A stretch of DNA of 64,000 nucleotides from Spisula solida (lineage: Eukaryota > Mollusca > Bivalvia > Venerida > Mactridae), in contig OX365945.1 in assembly GCA_947247005.1 (NCBI GenBank), forward strand, positions 33,038,551 to 33,102,550. Direction: 5' to 3'. Shown piece by piece: positions 44,001-51,151 of this stretch. Under the pieces are notes generated by a model that saw nothing but the letters and a program-made list of their open reading frames with translations, searched no databases and was not told the origin of the DNA. Made by a program: the position numbers and the translations under genes. Within the stretch, counting starts at the first letter, position 1; every line of letters begins with the position of its first letter.

Positions 44001-46453
44001 ATAACTATATTTATATACACACGTTTCTACAATCCACCATACTTTAGTTGATAAAACTACTTTTCTTCCTGCGCCAACTTTGCAATAGTAAACCAGTCAG
44101 CCAGTATTGCATAACTACCGACAAAATTATAAATTTGTGCATAACCATAATATTTCAGTAAGTGCTTTGATAAAACAGTACCCTAGTGAAGTGGATGGAG
44201 ATTAGTGTTAAAAGGGCTGGAAGGTAAACTCTTCCGTTTTCTTTACTTATCTATAACTTAAACAACAGTTACAGTCCAAAACTTGCGCGCTATTATAAAT
44301 CAAAAGGAAATTTGACAGATAAATGTAAGTATTTAATTATGGTTTAAAAGTGATTTTTTGTATAATATCAGTTCTTTTGACACATTCTAAATGTTTTTAC
44401 TTCTGAAACTTTTTTTTGGAACATAACCTTTATCAAATCTCACACATATAGAGAATAACTGAATACTAGGGTTAACAAGTTTTACTGATTTGATAACGCT
44501 CCTTCTTTTGTCAAAGTCAGACCTACGACCCACAAATACGCTATACACAGTGTATTTGTCATCAACTATTCATAATAACTTGTAATCACGACAATACGGC
44601 TATAGTTTGACACTGACTTGCTAAGTTAACTGTCACAAACACACATTATTGAGACAAAACCTTCGTTACAACATTATGCCTCATCGTTGATCCCTGTCAT
44701 AATTCCTGGTCAACATGCGGGTAGTGGTTGATAGATAACGTGGCACGCTACGGATTACATAGAATTCCCACATGTCATTCAAAGGTTCTTGCGACTTTAA
44801 AATATGAGCATTTAATATACCTATCACCAACACAAGGAGCCAGATCAATACTTGAATACCTAAGCATACCTGAATTGGTCAATTAAAACAGTTTTATTTC
44901 ATTTGGATTGTGTTTCTCACATGAAACCTCGGCTACTTGAAGAATTGATTTTGCATTAAATCAGGGATTTTTGTTTATTTGCACAAAACCACACAGTATA
45001 AATATAGCTGCTGACAATGCATTTTTCAACTTTGTGAAATCAGGATTATCGGTAATGGATTAATGTCGTCAAAAAAACATAAATACACGATACTGTATAT
45101 TAAGAAGTTACTGTTGCAAACAAAACTAAGAAAAATTAGGCCCTAAACAACATTTTTCAATTTTTGACGCAAAAAAAACATAATGTCTCCTGCAAAGGGT
45201 CATAATCTGGCAAAAAATCATCAAAACTGAAATTCCTTAAAATATGCACAGCTACCATAGGCTTGGTACAAAGTATTCATGTGAAGTTAAATTGAAATCT
45301 GACCAATGGTTAAGGAGAACAAGCACAGTCAAACATTGTGACATCCCGACAGACAGATATCCATCCAGACACCCAGCACAAAACCAATATGTCTCCCCTA
45401 CCCACTATATGTGGGAGTTATAATTTGTAAATCTAGATTTAAAGTTCAACCAGAAAATTTAATTTCAAGTATTAAAACATCTGCAGGTGAAAAAATATAC
45501 TATGTATAGTGTGTACTATAAGTGTGAACAAATTAACCTGGCTCTTGAACCTTCTATAAGCATAATTTAGCAATGTTTTTTTTAAAATTTATCTCAACCT
45601 TTGTCAGTGTAGCAATACCACGTGGTTTTTACTACAGTTCCAAGTAGAAATTTGTAAACATTGGAACACATATGTTGCCATAAGTATTTTATTTCTTCAT
45701 CGATTTCTATGAAATATACGCCACGCTAAGGGGAACATTATTTGCTTTCCATGAAATATAAAATCTTTTTCAGCGGATGTGCCGTTTTGTCCATTACCCT
45801 GTGAAACCGTGGAACGTGTAGGTTTCACAGGGTAATGGAAAAATCGGTAAAGCTGCTGAAAAAGATCTTATATTTCATGGGAAGCAAATAATGTTCCCCT
45901 TAGCGTGGCGTAGATTTCATAGAAATCGATGAAGAAATAAAATACTTATGGCTATTTTATTTTCCAATGTTTACAAATTTCTTCTTGTAACTGTAGCCAA
46001 AAGTCACGTGGTATTGCTACACTGTTTGGCTGTCTTCATAAGCAGAGATTATCACAATAATGCATGAAGTGTACTAGTCTATATGAACATTTATCTTAAT
46101 CTCTGGCAAGGCATTTAGACTTTCTCGCGGAAATTGATATATTCCACACAAGGAGCCTGGGATATATTCATGCATCATGCATAAAGGTTGAGGACCACGT
46201 TAATTTGTTTGTTCTATACTATGTATCAACATACCGTTGGTGTAGTCTCAGGTCTGTTTAGTACCATTGTCTCTCTTCTAACGTCTGCTGTGTGACCTAC
46301 GTCTGCTTGGTACGAGACACGTCGCCGATCTGTAAAGTCCAAATACGAATCATTGTAATACCCATGAGGCGGCAATTCACTAAATCTAGCCACCCTAGAT
46401 CTGTATGACCACGAGTCATAACCTCCAGTGTAATTCCACCTATTGTATGACAT
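16884..46453 (-). CDS. 1148-aa Ser/Thr-rich disordered protein with C-terminal coiled coil, 15 exons; family not recognised
   Basis: Coding exons (minus strand, 5' to 3'): 46235-46453, 43345-43467, 42246-42343, 41311-41402, 40659-40768, 39429-39601, 38938-38986, 31298-31363, 29807-29911, 28946-29033, 26461-26700, 20540-22316, 19530-19564, 17821-17897, 16884-17078. Every junction has GT/AG sites and matching phase, totalling 3447 nt. Layout: Tyr/Arg-rich N-terminus (1-73), acidic stretch DEVNDDEDDDDF (~80-92), Asp/Ser-rich region, a likely helical segment (~215-310, EKFLKDTFENLSF; SVQKRKDDMARNLDESRK), then a basic Ser/Thr/Pro-rich disordered region (~311-1046) with short motifs such as KSLRRSWSTLDLP, KSKSNSMHNLL and TFEEAKNILKG, and a C-terminal coiled coil (~1060-1148). 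No membrane segment, signal peptide or catalytic motif. The make-up resembles cytoskeletal or centrosomal scaffolds, which is only inference. Confidence 0.85.
17452..17580. mobile_element. GTGCGTCCAGGATAATG MITE, copy 1
   Basis: AGTGCGTCCAGGATAATG faces CATTATCGTGGACGCACT, with TA on both sides, suggesting a Tc1/mariner-type target. A second copy at 24658-24861 has the same ends and the inner block TATACCAAATTTTCC. Confidence 0.75.
17584..17815. mobile_element. GGGGTCCTACTGAGG MITE, copy 1
   Basis: It starts AGGGGTTCTACTGAGGC and carries AAGTCTGTTTCGGGTGCCAT, CAAATGACTATAACTTTGTC and GAAGGACCAAT. Family members lie at 34857-35095, 47738-48005 and 51152-51405, with partial copies at 61670-61840 and 55620-55740. 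The best copies end GTAGGACCCCTG-like, mirroring the start. Confidence 0.7.
18072..18280. mobile_element. TATAGTCCAGTTAGGAT MITE, copy 2
   Basis: ACTATCCAGTTAGGATAATA, GATGCAGTGGTCTATTCC and GACAATGGTTGTAATT match the 52073-52285 copy. It lies in intron 13 (between exons 13 and 14) of the large gene. Confidence 0.55.
18360..18425. mobile_element. pogo-like terminus fragment
   Basis: ACAGTAAAGTTCCGTCTAAC followed by CCGGTCCGATAATCCGACCG has the look of pogo/Tigger ends (CAGT, then repeated TCCGA blocks). No right end was found. Confidence 0.35.
18553..19505. mobile_element. GGCTTAGAAT MITE, copy 4, split by a ~740-bp insertion
   Basis: The left part 18553-18637 and right part 19382-19505 together match the intact copy at 9738-9987. 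Between them is about 740 bp absent from the other copies, with GGGAGGCGAT near its left and CACCTCCC near its right edge. The inserted piece has no supported ORF and is an unclassified element. Confidence 0.7.
20253..20495. mobile_element. GGGTACTGTTTTATCAAAGC MITE, copy 1
   Basis: GGGTACTGTTTTATCAAAGC faces GCTTTGATAAAACAGTACCC. The inside shares AACTGAATCATTATTAGTAT and GAAGAATTTAAATTTGA with 22761-22964. It sits directly behind exon 12 of the large gene. A solo end lies at 44157-44184. Confidence 0.8.
20540..22316 (-). CDS. Large exon 12 of the 1148-aa gene (Ser/Thr-rich basic region)
   Basis: This exon of 1777 nt encodes about 592 residues, over half of the protein. The acceptor TTAATTTCAG is at 22317 and the donor CTAG|GTATGT at 20540. 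Reading past the donor runs into a MITE, which confirms the exon end. The sequence is rich in S, T, K and R with many SP/TP sites (SRRTLSSTSRPRTLP, RLSTPNLNRVQVVSPQPKR) and SKS/RSS clusters. One more ordered stretch reads TGGTELTFEEAKNILKGNSV. The disordered basic character could support microtubule binding, unproven. Confidence 0.9.
22761..22964. mobile_element. GGGTACTGTTTTATCAAAGC MITE, copy 2
   Basis: GGGTACAGTTTTATCAACTT faces GATTTGATAAAATGGTACCC, with the same inner blocks as 20253-20495. It lies in intron 11 of the large gene. Confidence 0.75.
24658..24861. mobile_element. GTGCGTCCAGGATAATG MITE, copy 2
   Basis: CAGTGCGCCCAGGATAATG faces CATTATCCTAGGGGCACT. It carries TACTCAAAACATCACTGATA and TATACCAAATTTTCC, as in copy 1, plus an extra ~70 bp near its left end. 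Confidence 0.75.
25090..25345. repeat. Short interspersed repeat with GACAGACAGAC motif
   Basis: GCCAAGTTTGAAAGCAATGC, then TTTTCAGACAGACAGACAAA and GGACGGACAGG, resemble the 11700-11940 and 12290-12505 repeats. Confidence 0.4.
26010..26270. mobile_element. ACACAACCAGC / TTCCGAGGAAGAAAA repeat, copy 1
   Basis: ACACAACCAGCAAGTTTCGC, CTATATACACATAGAGGAAA, TTCCGAGGAAGAAAATAGCG and CAGTCACTTGTTCGGAAT recur at 30940-31220. The ends are not obviously inverted, so the class is unknown. Confidence 0.65.
26461..26700 (-). CDS. Exon 11 of the 1148-aa gene
   Basis: The acceptor AACTGTAG precedes GCCCTAGAACACC and the donor is TTCAGG|GTAAAG. Phase 1 in and phase 1 out. It encodes about residues 375-454, Ser/Pro/Lys-rich (SPRTPKSLRRSWSTLDLP, SRSKIPTPRSYSTKKPS), with several likely proline-directed phosphorylation sites. 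Confidence 0.85.
27511..27745. mobile_element. ACAGGGTGTTAAAAAAGTT MITE, copy 1
   Basis: ACAGGGTGTTAAAAAAGTTA faces TTTTATTAACACCCTGT. About 235 bp. It is in the same orientation as 36924-38844 and opposite to 29553-29790. Confidence 0.85.
28946..29911 (-). CDS. Exons 9 and 10 of the 1148-aa gene
   Basis: Exon 9 (29807-29911) encodes 35 residues beginning MGWKQESPETEGEDPF. Exon 10 (28946-29033) encodes GNSSRSSTPSEDGLINLTLN and onward. Splice sites are canonical (ACAG acceptors; GTAATG and GTAAGT donors). The intron between them holds the 21-bp repeat and a MITE. Confidence 0.85.
29040..29285. repeat. ~20-bp imperfect minisatellite (TTGGTTGTCAAGGTCATT)
   Basis: About 11 imperfect units of TTTGGTTGTCAAGGTCATTT, some shortened, begin within 10 bases of the exon 10 acceptor. 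This puts the array across the polypyrimidine and branch region of the intron. Confidence 0.8.
29553..29790. mobile_element. ACAGGGTGTTAAAAAAGTT MITE, copy 2
   Basis: TACAGCGTGTTAAAAAAGTT faces AACTTTTTTAACACCCTATA. Read on the minus strand, it is the intact, uninterrupted version of the copy split at 36924-38844. Confidence 0.85.
30126..30540. mobile_element. Tc1/mariner-type MITE (CAGTGCCCACCAAAAATAAG)
   Basis: The ends CAGTGCCCACCAAAAATAAG and CTTATTTTTGGTGGGCAGTG are inverted repeats with one mismatch over about 25 bp, flanked by TA on both sides. It is 415 bp with no transposase ORF. TA duplication and CAGTG ends are typical of Tc1/mariner. Confidence 0.85.
30708..30919. mobile_element. 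TACTGTAAA MITE, copy 1
   Basis: TACTGTAAACC faces GGTTTACAGTA. Related copies with the same ends lie at 42505-42653, 47238-47458 and 50593-50797. The inside has CGCGAAAC-like blocks. Confidence 0.7.
30940..31220. mobile_element. ACACAACCAGC / TTCCGAGGAAGAAAA repeat, copy 2
   Basis: It matches 26010-26270 in order and orientation. TTTTATCGTAGAATAAAGCA near 31148 is mirrored by GTGCTTTATTCTACGATAAA at 31228-31247, an additional inverted repeat. Confidence 0.65.
31298..31363 (-). CDS. Exon 8 of the 1148-aa gene
   Basis: A 66-nt exon encoding SVQKRKDDMARNLDESRKIF then MA, a strongly helical charged stretch. Acceptor ATTTCAG, donor GTGAGT, phase 0 on both sides, so skipping it would keep the frame. 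Confidence 0.85.
31470..31640 (+). repeat. SINE-like interspersed repeat (GGACAATAACTC...GAAGTTTCATTGAAAT), copy 1
   Basis: GGACAATAACTCAGTAACTC and GTGAAGTTTCATTGAAATTG match 35505-35750, 45115-45422 and 62440-62685. Those copies continue to CAGACAAACTTTGTGAC and ATATGTCTCCCC. Confidence 0.55.
32555..32649. mobile_element. hAT-like palindromic MITE, copy 2
   Basis: CACAGGTAACTGTATCATTG faces CAATGATACAGTTACCTGTG. It is flanked by a perfect 8-bp duplication GTCAAAAC (32547-32554 and 32650-32657). It is 95 bp and almost entirely palindromic. Confidence 0.9.
32766..33591. mobile_element. pogo/Tigger-like transposon remnant
   Basis: CAGTGTAATCTGAGAAAACC at the left faces GGTTTTCTCAGATTACACTG at the right, with TA on both sides. 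Subterminal TCGGTTTT / GTTCGGATTT-type repeats are pogo-like. It is 826 bp and has no intact transposase, so it is a non-autonomous or decayed copy in intron 7 of the large gene. Confidence 0.8.
33706..34125. repeat. 420-bp palindromic MITE, copy 1
   Basis: CAGTGTAGCAATACCACGTG faces CACGTGGTATTGCTACCCTG. The two arms pair over nearly 200 bp, including ATAAGTATTTTATTTCTTCA and GATTTCTATGAAATATACGC. The flanks show ATTAC on both sides, a possible 5-bp duplication. An equal-length copy is at 45605-46024. Confidence 0.9.
34126..34850. other. Intronic DNA, nothing recognised
   Basis: This is part of intron 7 of the large gene. Short open frames on both strands are unsupported. Confidence 0.4.
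34857..35095. mobile_element. GGGGTCCTACTGAGG MITE, copy 2
   Basis: GGAGGGTCCTATTGAGGCAT, GGTGCCATTAGCAGACACTC, AATGACCGTAACTTTGTCAA and GCAGGACCCCTGCAT follow the family order. Confidence 0.7.
35505..35750 (+). repeat. SINE-like interspersed repeat, copy 2
   Basis: AAAGGACCATAACTCTTGAC, GTGAAGTTTCATTGAAATCC, GGTTAAGGAGAACTAGCACA, CAGACAAACTTTGTGACATC and CAACATGTCTCCCCTAC in the family order. Confidence 0.65.
36924..38844. mobile_element. ACAGGGTGTTAAAAAAGTT MITE, copy 3, split by a Helentron-like element
   Basis: The left part (36924-37073) and right part (38760-38844) together match the intact copy at 29553-29790. The break falls between CCATTATAGTTAG and AATGAAATTGTACATTGCGC. Confidence 0.85.
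37074..38759 (+). mobile_element. Pearl-like / Helentron-type element with ~145-bp tandem cores and GGAC microsatellite, copy 1
   Basis: It starts ACAAGAGGGCCCAAAGGGCC, then GTCGCTCACCT. About ten 143-145-bp monomers follow, each with GACCTAGATTTTGTTGAGAT, GATCATTGTGACCAAGTTTC, TGTGACCTCTAGTGACTACA and CCTAGTTTTTGACCCCAGAT. A (GGAC)n run at about 38657-38700 is followed by a hairpin (AGCTCACC, TTGTCAC, GTGACAGGTGAGCT) and the end CTAAA. Subterminal inverted GCTCACCT/AGGTGAGC, tandem cores, microsatellite and 3' hairpin before CTRR fit non-autonomous Helitron/Helentron elements such as bivalve pearl. No replicase ORF is present. It lies in intron 7. Confidence 0.85.
38938..43467 (-). CDS. Exons 2-7 of the 1148-aa gene
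   Basis: Exons 43345-43467, 42246-42343, 41311-41402, 40659-40768, 39429-39601 and 38938-38986. They encode about residues 74-288: the acidic NMPVIFDEVNDDEDDDDF region, NTEIIYYPPSESDGSDTLA, RRRSQFKHSISMNS, a second acidic run DDMEDDDDSNN, then EKFLKDTFENLSFTPSQTDK and LETLEEELDNVPAG, probably helical, and RNLGQFGGIQRQDNWYD. All acceptors end in AG after T-rich runs. Donors are GTAAGT, GTCAGT, GTACGT, GTCAGT, GTATGT and GTAAGT. Confidence 0.85.
40386..40624. mobile_element. GATCTCCCGAA MITE, copy 2
   Basis: GGCCCTGATCTCCCGAAGCA faces GATACTTTGGGTGATCGGGGCC. It lies within about 35 bases of the donor of exon 5. Confidence 0.65.
41559..41716. mobile_element. GGGTGGTATTCAATATTGAT MITE, copy 2
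   Basis: AGGGGTGGTATTCAATATTG faces CAGTATTGAATATCACCCC; the inner ACCAATCAGATCACATCATA matches copy 1 inverted. It lies in intron 3. Confidence 0.8.
42505..42653. mobile_element. TACTGTAAA MITE, copy 2
   Basis: TACTGTAAATCACTTAATTT faces AAATTTAATTTACAGT. It contains GAAAATTTTGAGATTTTTTT, also in the 50593 copy. Confidence 0.75.
43060..43295 (+). repeat. Interspersed repeat ending in GGGGCATAAT, copy 2
   Basis: It matches 11700-11940 in order: AAAGGTCACAGTGACC, TTGACCTACAGACCTTAAAA, TTATTGAACGGAAACAG, then GGGGCATAAT. It lies just outside exon 2 of the large gene. Confidence 0.6.
45115..45422 (+). repeat. SINE-like interspersed repeat, copy 3
   Basis: CAAAGGGTCATAATCTGGCA, GTGAAGTTAAATTGAAATCT, GGTTAAGGAGAACAAGCACA, ATTGTGACATCCCGACAGAC and CCAATATGTCTCCCCTACCC. 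Confidence 0.65.
45605..46024. repeat. 420-bp palindromic MITE, copy 2
   Basis: CAGTGTAGCAATACCACGTG faces CACGTGGTATTGCTACACTG. The arms match copy 1 (33706-34125) almost base for base. The flanks TTTGT and TTTGG may be a 5-bp duplication. It is in intron 1 of the large gene, about 210 bases from exon 1. Confidence 0.9.
46235..46453 (-). CDS. First coding exon of the 1148-aa gene
   Basis: The start ATG is at 46453-46451 (MSYNRWNYTGGYDSWSYR). An upstream in-frame TTG at 46462 is not used as a start in animals. The exon encodes 73 residues rich in Tyr, Arg and Asp and ends ACACCAACG|GTATGT in phase 0, which fits exon 2. No strong promoter motif was identified upstream. Confidence 0.75.
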
Positions 46454-47237
46454 GTTACACAATGTTCAAATCCTCACGTCAAAAATGTACCTTTCCAAAG
46501 CAGTAATGAACCAATCAATATCCCGACAATAATTTCACCAACGTTCAAACATTTCACATAATTTCCAGATATAAAACTGTGAGTGGTTTTACAAAACACT
46601 CATAATAAATATCTCCACCATTACAACAATATGATTTACGACATCAAAAGTTCAAACCTTTAAAAAACAAAAGATATGTTTCAACACGACTTCAAAAACT
46701 TGCATACAAATTAAGCAATTAAAATGCTATCGTTACATCCCATACACACATCACAATGTCAACCAGATAGTAAAATGCAGTGAGATAATCCACATCCTTA
46801 ACTCATAACACATTTCAGGTGACAGCGACTAGCACCTCAATAGCACTTTGTTCTGTTCCAATGACATAAATAACGGTCTACAAGTCAACTAGAATTCATT
46901 ATTTCATGATCAGAAATTTGCCCAGCAAGGTATTTTCACACACCAACATATACGGATCAGTATGAATCTATTCCAGCATCTCACACTTGTTCTGTTTCCA
47001 TGACACAAATAACGGTCTACAACTCAACTAGAATTCATGATCAGAAAATATGCCTTAAATTGCTTGGAATATCAGCATAAATATATCATTACGGTATTTT
47101 CATAGACCCACATATACAGTTCAGTAATGTATTCCAGCATCTCACATCTCATACCACATGTTATTGATGATTAAGCTACTTAATTGTCTCCAACTCAACT
47201 AGAACTCAAGATCGGAAAATTTGCCTTTGCTTTTAAT

Positions 47238-47458
47238 ATACTGTAAACAAACAAATTATTTCGTGTGATTAAAGTTTGCGGAATTCGCAAGTGGTATGAA
47301 TTTTGGATTTTAAATATAAGGTGTTCCATTTAACTTGAAAAACACGAAATTGTCTCGTTTATGGCAGACTTAGAACGCAAACATTTGTAGCCCTGAATAT
47401 ACCGGAAATCGGAAAAACGTGAAAATTTGTACACCTGAAATTAAGTTGGTTTACAGTA
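47238..47458. mobile_element. TACTGTAAA MITE, copy 3
   Basis: TACTGTAAAC faces GGTTTACAGTA, with AAATTATTTCGTG and GAAATTAAGTTGG near the ends. Confidence 0.7.
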
Positions 47459-47737
47459 AGCATATAAGATATTTTCACACACGAACTAACACTATATATA
47501 TGGCTCAGTAATCTAACCCAGCATCTCAGGTCTCAATAGCAATATAACAAGTATGTACATGTCATTGATGATTCAGGTACTAGATTATACTGACAGTAAT
47601 CAATAATTGAAGTAGAGGATATTTCACTACAACAATCCAGTGTTCACAATTCTAACTTCATCATCATTACAAGTGACAATGCTCGCATTCAATTCCAAAC
47701 AATATACATTTCAAGTTCTAAACATACATATATATCT

Positions 47738-48005
47738 CAGGGGTCTTACTGAGGTATAATGCCCAATCCTGAAAAAGAGACACAAGTCTGTTTCAGGTGC
47801 CATTAGCACACATCCCTACACCTTAAATAGGTTTCAAACATTGTTTCATTGTTAAAATTCAAAATAGGGAACTTCAAATGACCATAACTTTGTCAATTCT
47901 TTGAATTTTTTTTATCAAATAACTTTTATTTTGTGCAGAAAAGATAATGCTTTCCAAAAAAGCAAATCCGGAATTTTGGATTTTTCCGGAATTGTAGGAC
48001 CCTAG
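47738..48005. mobile_element. GGGGTCCTACTGAGG MITE, copy 3
   Basis: CAGGGGTCTTACTGAGGTAT, AAGTCTGTTTCAGGTGCCAT, CAAATGACCATAACTTTGTC and GTAGGACCCTAGATAT. It is the most complete copy. Confidence 0.75.
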
Positions 48006-48587
48006 ATATATGTTTCACTTAATCCTCAACATAAACATTTCATTTCCTTAACACCAGTTTAATGTCAGGGCTTAGGTTTTGGACCAGGAAACCCTCTTAA
48101 GAAAACTAGTTTGATTTGACCCCCTGAGAAAAATAGCTGGTTGGACCCTTTCCTGAGAAAAGAAATATCTGATCGGCCCCCTGAGAAAATTTCTGGATCC
48201 TGCATAACAAGCAGTTTATATTTCCTTCCAAAGTTTTAAATCTATAATTTAGACTTTATTCTTTTTAATTTAAAAACCCACAAAAATGTTGTTATTTTTC
48301 AAACACTCACCAAATTTGAAACCTTTGTAAACTAAATGATTTTATATTACATAACTCAAGTTAGTCTAGCACCCAAAGACATCAGACACAAGTTTCAACA
48401 TGACCTAAAACTTCCAGCCTGTAACATTCATCATGAATCACATGAATTATTCACAACCAATATTTAATGATTATTATTCATTTTGAGTTGTCCTATTTCA
48501 ACATATCGTAATACACAAGAATATTCTGGCCTACAAAAATATCAAATAATTTTTTAGACCTACATGAACAAACAAAAACAACCGATA

Positions 48588-49208
48588 TCCTTTCCGCTAC
48601 CACGATTTTTTGGGGAGTTATGAGAAATTCATATGGTCCCTATAACCTGTCCCTGAGACGCTATTGACTTGCAGCACTGATAAAAACTCGATACATCCGG
48701 ATGCTACACACCTACCCTAAACCGAAAGTAGAAAAAAATGTCAATATTTCGACTAAAGGTCACCGGAAATGACGATGTGACGGTGACCCTTGCGCGAAAA
48801 ACTTCTTTTTTTTTTTTTTTTTTTTTTTAGCTTGACAGGCCTACTTTTTGGCCCCTTTAGGGCATTGTTCCTGACCCCTTTGTCTAGCCTTATATTCCTG
48901 CTATAGAAAAATAAAAAAGTTTTGGCGCTAAATGTTAATGCAATTCCACAGGGAATCGTACCGCAATGGCGGGTAGGACCAGTAATTTCAGTTTTGTAAA
49001 ATCTACGTTCAAAGACCTCTTTAAAGGGGTCTAGCGGGCCTAAAAACCTGTGCACGACCCTGGGTCCGTATTATCCTGTAGTCTGGGATGCCTGTGTACC
49101 CATGACAGCAAAATTCCCGAATTTGGGCATTTAGGTCGAAAACTACGGAAGGCCGAAATGGCCATCTCGGCGAGTCTGCATAAGTACGCTATGGTAGCGG
49201 AAAGGATA
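48588..49208. mobile_element. ~620-bp inverted-repeat element inside a LINE region
   Basis: ATATCCTTTCCGCTACCACG at the left faces TATGGTAGCGGAAAGGATAT at the right. A T-run at about 48806-48828 lies inside. The minus-strand open frame at 49055-48753 is Lys-rich because it reads the A-run and is not a supported gene. Confidence 0.65.
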
Positions 49209-49390
49209 TGAGGACAATCTTAAAACAAAAGCTTAAGACAAGAACGACCAAAAACTATAGAACAATAGAGACAGAAATGAAGGAAATCAGTTCGACCTGG
49301 GGAGAGCTAAGAAAGATGGCGAAAAACAGAGATGAGTGGAAAGCTCTAGTCCTTGCCCTATGTGCCTCGGCGCACAATAAGGACTACATA
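49208..49390 (+). pseudogene. LINE ORF 3' end fragment
   Basis: The translation ends with ISSTWGELRKMAKNRDEWKA then LVLALCASAHNKD. This closely follows the usual C-terminal motif of non-LTR retrotransposon polyproteins (TW..L..A.DR..W..LV..LC). Only the last 55-60 codons remain. The upstream RT is absent, and the 620-bp element abuts it. Confidence 0.7.
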
Positions 49391-49486
49391 GGTTGGTATA
49401 TGCTGAAACTATTTCCAGTCCATTTTCACTAACACTGAAATTATTCCTAGAATTATGGGTATAATTATGTGCTTCAACATGCACAG

Positions 49487-49632
49487 CATATGTACATCGA
49501 ATCTACCACTTGAATCACATGTACATCGAATCTATCACTTGAATCACATGTACATCGAATCTACCACTTGAATCACATGTACATCGAATCTACCACTTGA
49601 ATCATATGTACATCGAAACTATCACTTGTATC
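49487..49632. repeat. 29-bp minisatellite, about 5 copies
   Basis: The unit contains ATGTACATCGAATCTACCAC then TTGAATCAC, at 29-bp spacing from about 49492. It follows the LINE 3' end and might be its tail repeat. Confidence 0.85.
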
Positions 49633-50592
49633 AAACTTTATACACCAAATTCCATGTATTGCAAATCTGCCCCAATCTGGAGGAAGCATGATAGAAAGTT
49701 TGGTCCACAGACACGTCCTTCGTGATCCAGCTGTGGAGTGAATTGCCAACAAAATACAGAAGACTGTGAAGTATATCACCGCATCTAAACTGAAGAGATA
49801 TAACGGCCGTAGAAGATGGAACGCAAAAGAAGAAGAATACACAGAATTGAACTATTTCACTATAAATCTTTCCTGGTTATAATGTGGTCAGACATTATAG
49901 ACATGTTTTAAGATCCATTTGTCTAAATAGTGTACATAAAACCAATAAAAATAGACGTCCTGTGTTAAATAAAATGAAACTTAGCAAGTCCATGAATACT
50001 GTAAGGTTGCAGAGAGGTCACTGAAAGGTCACAGACAAGAGCTTGACTCCCAAAAACTGCCCTGGCATCACACTCAGTAAGATCCACATGGACACAATGA
50101 GGTGTCGTCAGAACTGTATAGATGTGGTAATTTGGAAGGACAGAATAAGATCACCATCAGGTCCCCAAACTATTTCTCTGTGTTTCCCCTGTGATTTATC
50201 ATACTCTACCACTCTACGTTTCCGCAGTGACTATACTCTACCACTGCATACTCTACCACTCTGCGTTTCTGCAATGACAATACTCAACCTTTTGCGTTTC
50301 CGCAGTGACTATACTCTACCATGTCTGTACTGCGTCCCTACTAGCTGCATCCGACTGTTACGGCAACCATGAGAGGATCACACAGCAAGACCCCAAGGCA
50401 CATTAATAGATCTCGCAAAATATCACTTCATGAATCTTAACTCCACCAAGTAGTATCTGACAACCATTTGTAGAATTTTGTTGCAGCCTTACAAAATATT
50501 ACTTTTCCACATCAATACAATTTTAAACCACAATCTTAACACAATCAATGTAATATTGTTAGAATTAATGAAATTCTACTTCTACAATCTCA

Positions 50593-50797
50593 TACTGTAA
50601 ATCACTTAATTTTAGCATAACTAGCGAAAATTTCAAGATTTTTTGTTCTCAAGAATTTTGAATTTGCGTCATTGACAACTTCCAATTCTGGACTTTGTAT
50701 TACGAAATGTTTGCGAGAATAATGATTTCACATGTCAACATCTTTGGGAATATTAGCAAAAATAAAACTGTAGCGAAAAAAATGTGATTTACAGTAT
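50593..50797. mobile_element. TACTGTAAA MITE, copy 4
   Basis: TACTGTAAATCACTTAATTT faces AAAATGTGATTTACAGTA. Confidence 0.75.
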
Positions 50798-51151
50798 AAT
50801 AGTTCAACACCAGAGGGAAATGAAAACCATTTATTGCCATTAAATCAACAAACACTTAAAATAAATCAAATATTTTTTCACTTTTACCATGGATTACCTA
50901 ATAAATGGACTAAAACAAATGAAGTAGATGACATTGTAATATCATATCTAAATACAAATGACTTTCAATCTGAGCTACATACTAGTAGCCTAATTTATTA
51001 CAGTCTGATCTCATCAATACAATAATCTATCCAAAACAATCGCTCTTTGTGGGAGGTCGAAGGTTCCAAACCAGACCACAACTTACAAGTCGTGGATAAA
51101 AATAGTACTAACTAGTATAGTACCTGATTGCTTGGTACTCAGCATATAATA

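Larger units (their letters stand above)
46454..48580. other. Promoter-proximal and intergenic/intronic DNA, no gene seen
   Basis: This would hold the 5' UTR and promoter of the 46453 start, but no TATA box or initiator can be singled out. GTTCTGTTTCCATGACACAA-type segments near 46850-46910 and 46985-47040 are a diverged direct duplication (both with AATAACGGTCTACAA). Confidence 0.4.

Noticed and set aside
46454..46462. Upstream TTG start for the first exon
   Set aside because: TTG is not a normal start in animal genes; the ATG nine bases downstream gives MSYNRWNY.
48753..49055. Minus-strand frame with a Lys run
   Set aside because: The Lys run is a poly(A) tract inside an inverted-repeat element; no domain resemblance.
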